DNA of 33,817 bases from Chloroflexota bacterium. Lineage in GTDB: Bacteria > Chloroflexota > Anaerolineae > UBA4142 > SHND01. The notes under the pieces were generated by a model. It made no database searches, was not told the origin of the DNA, and saw only the letters and a program-made list of their open reading frames with translations. Position numbers and translations under genes: made by a program. Below, in pieces: positions 30,591 to 33,817 of this stretch. The first letter of the stretch is position 1, and each line of letters opens with the position of its first letter. The stretch is taken from NCBI GenBank assembly GCA_004295045.1, contig SHND01000041.1:1-33817 (forward strand). The letters are read 5' to 3'.

Positions 30591-32957
30591 ATGAAACTCG
30601 AATCTTTGCGTCCGCTCGAATATGCTCAAGTGCGCGCCCAGCTCGCCGCGCACACGGCGTTTAGCGCAAGCGAAATTCTCGCGCGCGAACTCGAACCCTC
30701 CAAAGACACAGCCGTCGTTCTGACGCTGCAGCAAGAAACAACCGAAGCGCGCAAATTCCTCGATCAACATCCGCAAATTAGCGTGGGGAGCGCGCGCGAT
30801 GTGCGCGCGCTGACGCGCACCGCACGCGTCGGCGGCATGATTCAAGCGTTTGAGTTTTTAGAGTTGCGCGGCACCCTTTTGTCCGCGCGCAATCTGCGAA
30901 AAAATATCCTGCGCGTCGCGGAAAATTTCCCGCGCCTTGCGTTCATCGCCGAAAGTTTGAATGACTCGCCGCGCGTGATTGACGCAATCGGACACGTGTT
31001 CAACGAAAATGGCGAAATCGCCGACGACGCGTCGCCCGAACTCGCGCGCATTCGCCGCGAACTCCGCATCGCCCAACAGCGCGTGATGGACCGGCTGCAG
31101 CATTTCATCACTTCGTCACAGTACGCGAAACATTTACAAGAGCCAATCATTACACAGCGCGAAGGGCGGTACGTTGTGCCGGTGCGCGCAGAGGCAAAAG
31201 GGCGCATCAACGGCATCGTCCACGACGCGAGCGCGAGCGGCGCCACATTGTTCATCGAACCGTTCGCGGTGGTGGAATTGGGCAATCGCGTGCGCGAATT
31301 AACCATCCAGGAACAGCGCGAAATCGATCGCATCTTGCGCGAACTCACCGATTTGGTCGGCGCGTTTGCCGACGACATTGATTACACTGTCGAGGCGCTC
31401 GCGCAGCTCGATCTCGCATTCGCCAAAGCAAAATATGCGGCGCAGCTGCAAGCCGTCGCGCCCGTCATTGACGTTGGTTCGCGCGAACAACCCGCGTATT
31501 TGGAATTGATCAACGCGCGGCATCCGCTGCTCGATCCTGAAACTGTCGTCCCAATCTCGCTCGAATTGCAGCGCACGTTTTCCATTCTCATCATCACCGG
31601 TCCCAACACGGGTGGCAAAACCGTTACGCTGAAAACCGTTGGCTTGCTCGCGCTGATGGCACAAAGCGGTCTGCACATTCCCGCGCAAGAAGGTTCGCGG
31701 CTGCCGGTCTATAGCGGAATTTTCGCGGACATTGGCGACGAACAATCCATCGCGCAATCGCTTTCAACGTTTTCGGGACACTTGAAAAATATCATCACCA
31801 TTTTGCGCGCGGCAGATTCCAACTCGCTGCTGCTCTTTGACGAACTCGGCGCGGGCACCGACCCCGTTGAAGGCGCGGCGCTCGCGCGCGCGATTGTCGA
31901 AAATTTGTTGGAGCGAAAAATTCCGGCGCTGATTGCAACGCATTACGCCGAGCTCAAAGCGTTCGCGCATACGACGCCCGGCGTGCAAAACGCTTCGATG
32001 GAATTTGATATTGAAACGCTCGCGCCGACATATCGCCTCATCCTCGGATTGCCCGGGCGCTCCAACGCGTTTGCGATTGCGGCGCGGCTCGGTTTGGAGC
32101 GCGCGTTGGTGGAGCGCGCGCGCGAAAATGTGGGCAAGAGCAACGAGGAACTTGAAACGCTGCTCGCGCAGTTGAAAAAAGCGCGCGAAGAGACTGCGCG
32201 CGAACAATCCCGCGCCGCCGCCGCGCGTGAGAATGCGGAACGCGCGGCAAAACAAGCGCGCCGCGAATTATCGGACACGCAGCGCCAGCGCGGTGAGATT
32301 TTGCGAAACACGCGCGAACAAGCGCGCGCCGAATTGGCAGCCACGCGCGCGGAATTGAGCCGTCTCAAACGCGAATGGCGCGACGGCAGTTTGACTCGAG
32401 ACGAGGTGAAACGCGCCGAGAGCGATCTCGACACATTAGAAAGTGTAAGCGAGTCACTGCAAGCGCCGCCCCCGCCGCGTCGTGTTGATACAGCGCCCGC
32501 GCGCGAACGCATCGTCGTCGGCGATCAAGTGTACGTGCCAAGTCTGAATCAGTACGGTCAAGTGGTCGGAATCGGAAGCGACCTCGTTGTGCAGATTGGC
32601 GCGTTTCGCATGAACCTCGCGCCCGACCAAGTTGAATTGCAGGCGCGTCAGAGCGCCCAAACGACGCCGGTGTCGCAAACGAGCATAGTGTTGCCCGATG
32701 TCGATTCGCCGGGGATGGAAGTGCATTTGCGCGGGATGCGCGCGGAAGATGCGTTAGAGCTGCTGGAGAAATATCTCGATCGCGCGTATCTGGCGGGACT
32801 GCCATATGTTCGCGTGGTGCACGGCAAAGGCACCGGCACGCTGCGAAAACTCGCGCGCGATTTTTTGCAAGCCAGTCCACTCGTTACATCGTACGAAACT
32901 GCCGAGCCGAGCGAAGGCGGCGACGGGGTGACGATTGCGAAATTGGCAGTCCGTTAA
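30591..32957 (+). CDS. mutS2: MutS2 ATPase/endonuclease
   Basis: The 788-residue MutS2 lacks the mismatch-recognition domain I of MutS. It has a core/clamp region (about 1-320), an ATPase with Walker A GPNTGGKT (about 337-344), Walker B LLLFDELGAGTD (about 412-423), and the THYAELKAFA motif. A long charged coiled coil follows (about 510-630), then a KOW-like segment (VGDQVYVPSLNQYGQVVGI) and a C-terminal Smr nuclease domain (VHLRGMRAEDALELLE, HGKGTGTLR; about 705-788). MutS2 acts in suppression of recombination and in rescue of collided ribosomes. The ATG has no Shine-Dalgarno; the -10 nearby suggests a leaderless mRNA. Confidence 0.96.
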   Translation: MKLESLRPLEYAQVRAQLAAHTAFSASEILARELEPSKDTAVVLTLQQETTEARKFLDQHPQISVGSARDVRALTRTARVGGMIQAFEFLELRGTLLSARNLRKNILRVAENFPRLAFIAESLNDSPRVIDAIGHVFNENGEIADDASPELARIRRELRIAQQRVMDRLQHFITSSQYAKHLQEPIITQREGRYVVPVRAEAKGRINGIVHDASASGATLFIEPFAVVELGNRVRELTIQEQREIDRILRELTDLVGAFADDIDYTVEALAQLDLAFAKAKYAAQLQAVAPVIDVGSREQPAYLELINARHPLLDPETVVPISLELQRTFSILIITGPNTGGKTVTLKTVGLLALMAQSGLHIPAQEGSRLPVYSGIFADIGDEQSIAQSLSTFSGHLKNIITILRAADSNSLLLFDELGAGTDPVEGAALARAIVENLLERKIPALIATHYAELKAFAHTTPGVQNASMEFDIETLAPTYRLILGLPGRSNAFAIAARLGLERALVERARENVGKSNEELETLLAQLKKAREETAREQSRAAAARENAERAAKQARRELSDTQRQRGEILRNTREQARAELAATRAELSRLKREWRDGSLTRDEVKRAESDLDTLESVSESLQAPPPPRRVDTAPARERIVVGDQVYVPSLNQYGQVVGIGSDLVVQIGAFRMNLAPDQVELQARQSAQTTPVSQTSIVLPDVDSPGMEVHLRGMRAEDALELLEKYLDRAYLAGLPYVRVVHGKGTGTLRKLARDFLQASPLVTSYETAEPSEGGDGVTIAKLAVR

Positions 32958-33004
32958 AAAAAAAGAGACTTGCCCGATGCATTGGGCGAATCTCTTTTTT
33001 TTTA
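32957..33004. terminator. Bidirectional terminator between mutS2 and the MFS gene
   Basis: An A-run, AAAGAGA...TCTCTTT and inner GCCC/GGGC arms form one hairpin, with a T run on the far side in both reading directions. The genes converge here. Confidence 0.88.
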
Positions 33005-33014
33005 TTTTCGTCAT

Positions 33015-33817
33015 TTATTCAGCCGGCTGTGGCACTGACTGATTCGCAGACGAAGGTGGATTGATGTGCGGCGCACCCAAAGCCACCAATCCGCCTAACC
33101 CGAACAAAACGCCCGCAATATTCAGCAATACGACCGCGCCCAGTTGATCGGCAAAAAGACTGGTGATGCCCATCGCAATCAACTGCGATAATGCCATGAC
33201 CGTTTGCATCAAACTCGAAACGCGGCCGCGATTTGAATCGTCGCTGCCCATTTGAATCAGTGTCGTCAGCCCGACGTCGAACGCCACAATCGAAACTCCC
33301 GCAATTACCATCAGTCCGACTGCGATATAGATCGAAGGTTGGTTGACCATGACCAAGAGTAGGACTGCGGCGATACTGCCGCCGCCTACGATCATCATGC
33401 GCGGTGAGATGCGCGCGGCGAGCGCGCCCACGATCACCGAGCCAATGATGCCGCCAATGCCCTGCGCCATCATGATCCAGGAAAGCTCTGTCGCGCCGCC
33501 GCCCCAAATCTGATTGATCAAAACAATGAGCAGCACGTTAATAATCCCCTGCGATAAAAAGAGGAATATGAGCGAGCCAAACACGACGCGCAGCAGGCGG
33601 CTCGATGTGACGGCAAGGACACCTTGCCATAGTTCACGCGAAATTTCCTGTATGGCGTGACGCGTGTCTTGCAATTGTTGTACCACGCGTTCGCGCGTCG
33701 GCACAACGATTCCCCACACCAACGCCGCCGAAACCAAATAACTCACCGCGTCGAATAAGGCAGCGGCGTGCGGACCAAACATTGTGACGAGGACGCCGCC
33801 AATCGCCGGACCGCCGA
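33015..33817 (-). CDS. MFS transporter, C-terminal part (cut by window end)
   Basis: The visible part is about 267 residues; the gene continues beyond the right end. The frame is open to the window edge and reads GGPAIGGVLVTMFGPHAAALFD across the last bases, matching the end of the first half of a drug-efflux-type MFS protein. Then come a cytoplasmic loop and at least six helices. A GSDDSNRGRVSSLMQTVMAL segment is typical of the family's RGRV loop (enterobactin exporter/MdtG-like group). Substrate unknown. It ends 10 bases from the bidirectional terminator. Confidence 0.9.
   Translation of the reverse strand, partial: GGPAIGGVLVTMFGPHAAALFDAVSYLVSAALVWGIVVPTRERVVQQLQDTRHAIQEISRELWQGVLAVTSSRLLRVVFGSLIFLFLSQGIINVLLIVLINQIWGGGATELSWIMMAQGIGGIIGSVIVGALAARISPRMMIVGGGSIAAVLLLVMVNQPSIYIAVGLMVIAGVSIVAFDVGLTTLIQMGSDDSNRGRVSSLMQTVMALSQLIAMGITSLFADQLGAVVLLNIAGVLFGLGGLVALGAPHINPPSSANQSVPQPAE

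Noticed and set aside
1..33817. CRISPR array or prophage
   Set aside because: No regularly spaced 25-40 base repeats with unique spacers, and no phage structural or integrase genes, were seen.

Overview
The window looks like a chromosomal segment of a free-living bacterium, most plausibly a member of the Chloroflexota (Anaerolineae-like). That is an inference from gene content: a TolB-type propeller protein, DUF711, an F420-type luciferase-like oxidoreductase, FdxA-type ferredoxins, a T-box in front of a phenylalanyl-tRNA synthetase operon, a PheS with a CxxC pair motif, and MutS2. No rRNA, tRNA, CRISPR array or intact insertion sequence was seen.

Layout, left to right. (1) 244-8588: a SulP anion transporter; a leftward pair of a DUF2085-like membrane protein and a TolB propeller protein whose C-terminus carries a complete M15 zinc-peptidase signature; a small membrane protein; a leftward run of an RCK-domain channel-like protein, a HAD phosphatase and a DUF3105 protein; and a tandem pair of 7Fe ferredoxins. 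(2) 8772-13466: an FtsB/DivIC-like protein, DUF711, a large Rossmann-fold protein of unknown function and an LLM-class oxidoreductase. (3) 13463-16361: an accessory island with two toxin-antitoxin modules, HicBA and a HigBA whose antitoxin lacks the HTH domain. Each is bracketed by direct repeats of neighbouring gene ends: the 3' end of the LLM gene around HicBA, and the 5' end of a type IIG-like restriction-modification gene around HigBA. (4) 16362-20363: a 1333-residue secreted beta-helix/fibronectin-like surface protein flanked on both sides by palindromic REP-like elements. (5) 20644-23548: a compact operon of a VOC/PhnB protein, a HAD phosphatase, DUF3224, a beta-carbonic anhydrase and a methyltransferase. 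(6) 23591-29773: a strong promoter, a Phe-specific T-box riboswitch with terminator, then NUDIX, DUF952, pheS, DUF2085, a small membrane protein and pheT. (7) 29813-33817: CvpA with an unusual leader, MutS2, and the C-terminal part of a leftward MFS transporter cut by the window end.

How the parts fit: region 6 is a translation operon that should be induced when uncharged tRNA-Phe rises, and it also carries two enzymes and two membrane proteins not usually tied to PheST. Four junctions in regions 2 and 6 (before 10588, 12468, 24940 and 26057) are filled with perfect or near-perfect arrays of 7-base tandem repeats. These form hairpins and run up to the start codon, and three of those genes have no visible Shine-Dalgarno sequence.

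The most unusual points are the heptamer hairpin arrays, the two TA modules inserted between duplicated gene ends, the propeller-M15 peptidase fusion, and the Phe T-box operon with NUDIX/DUF952/DUF2085 passengers.
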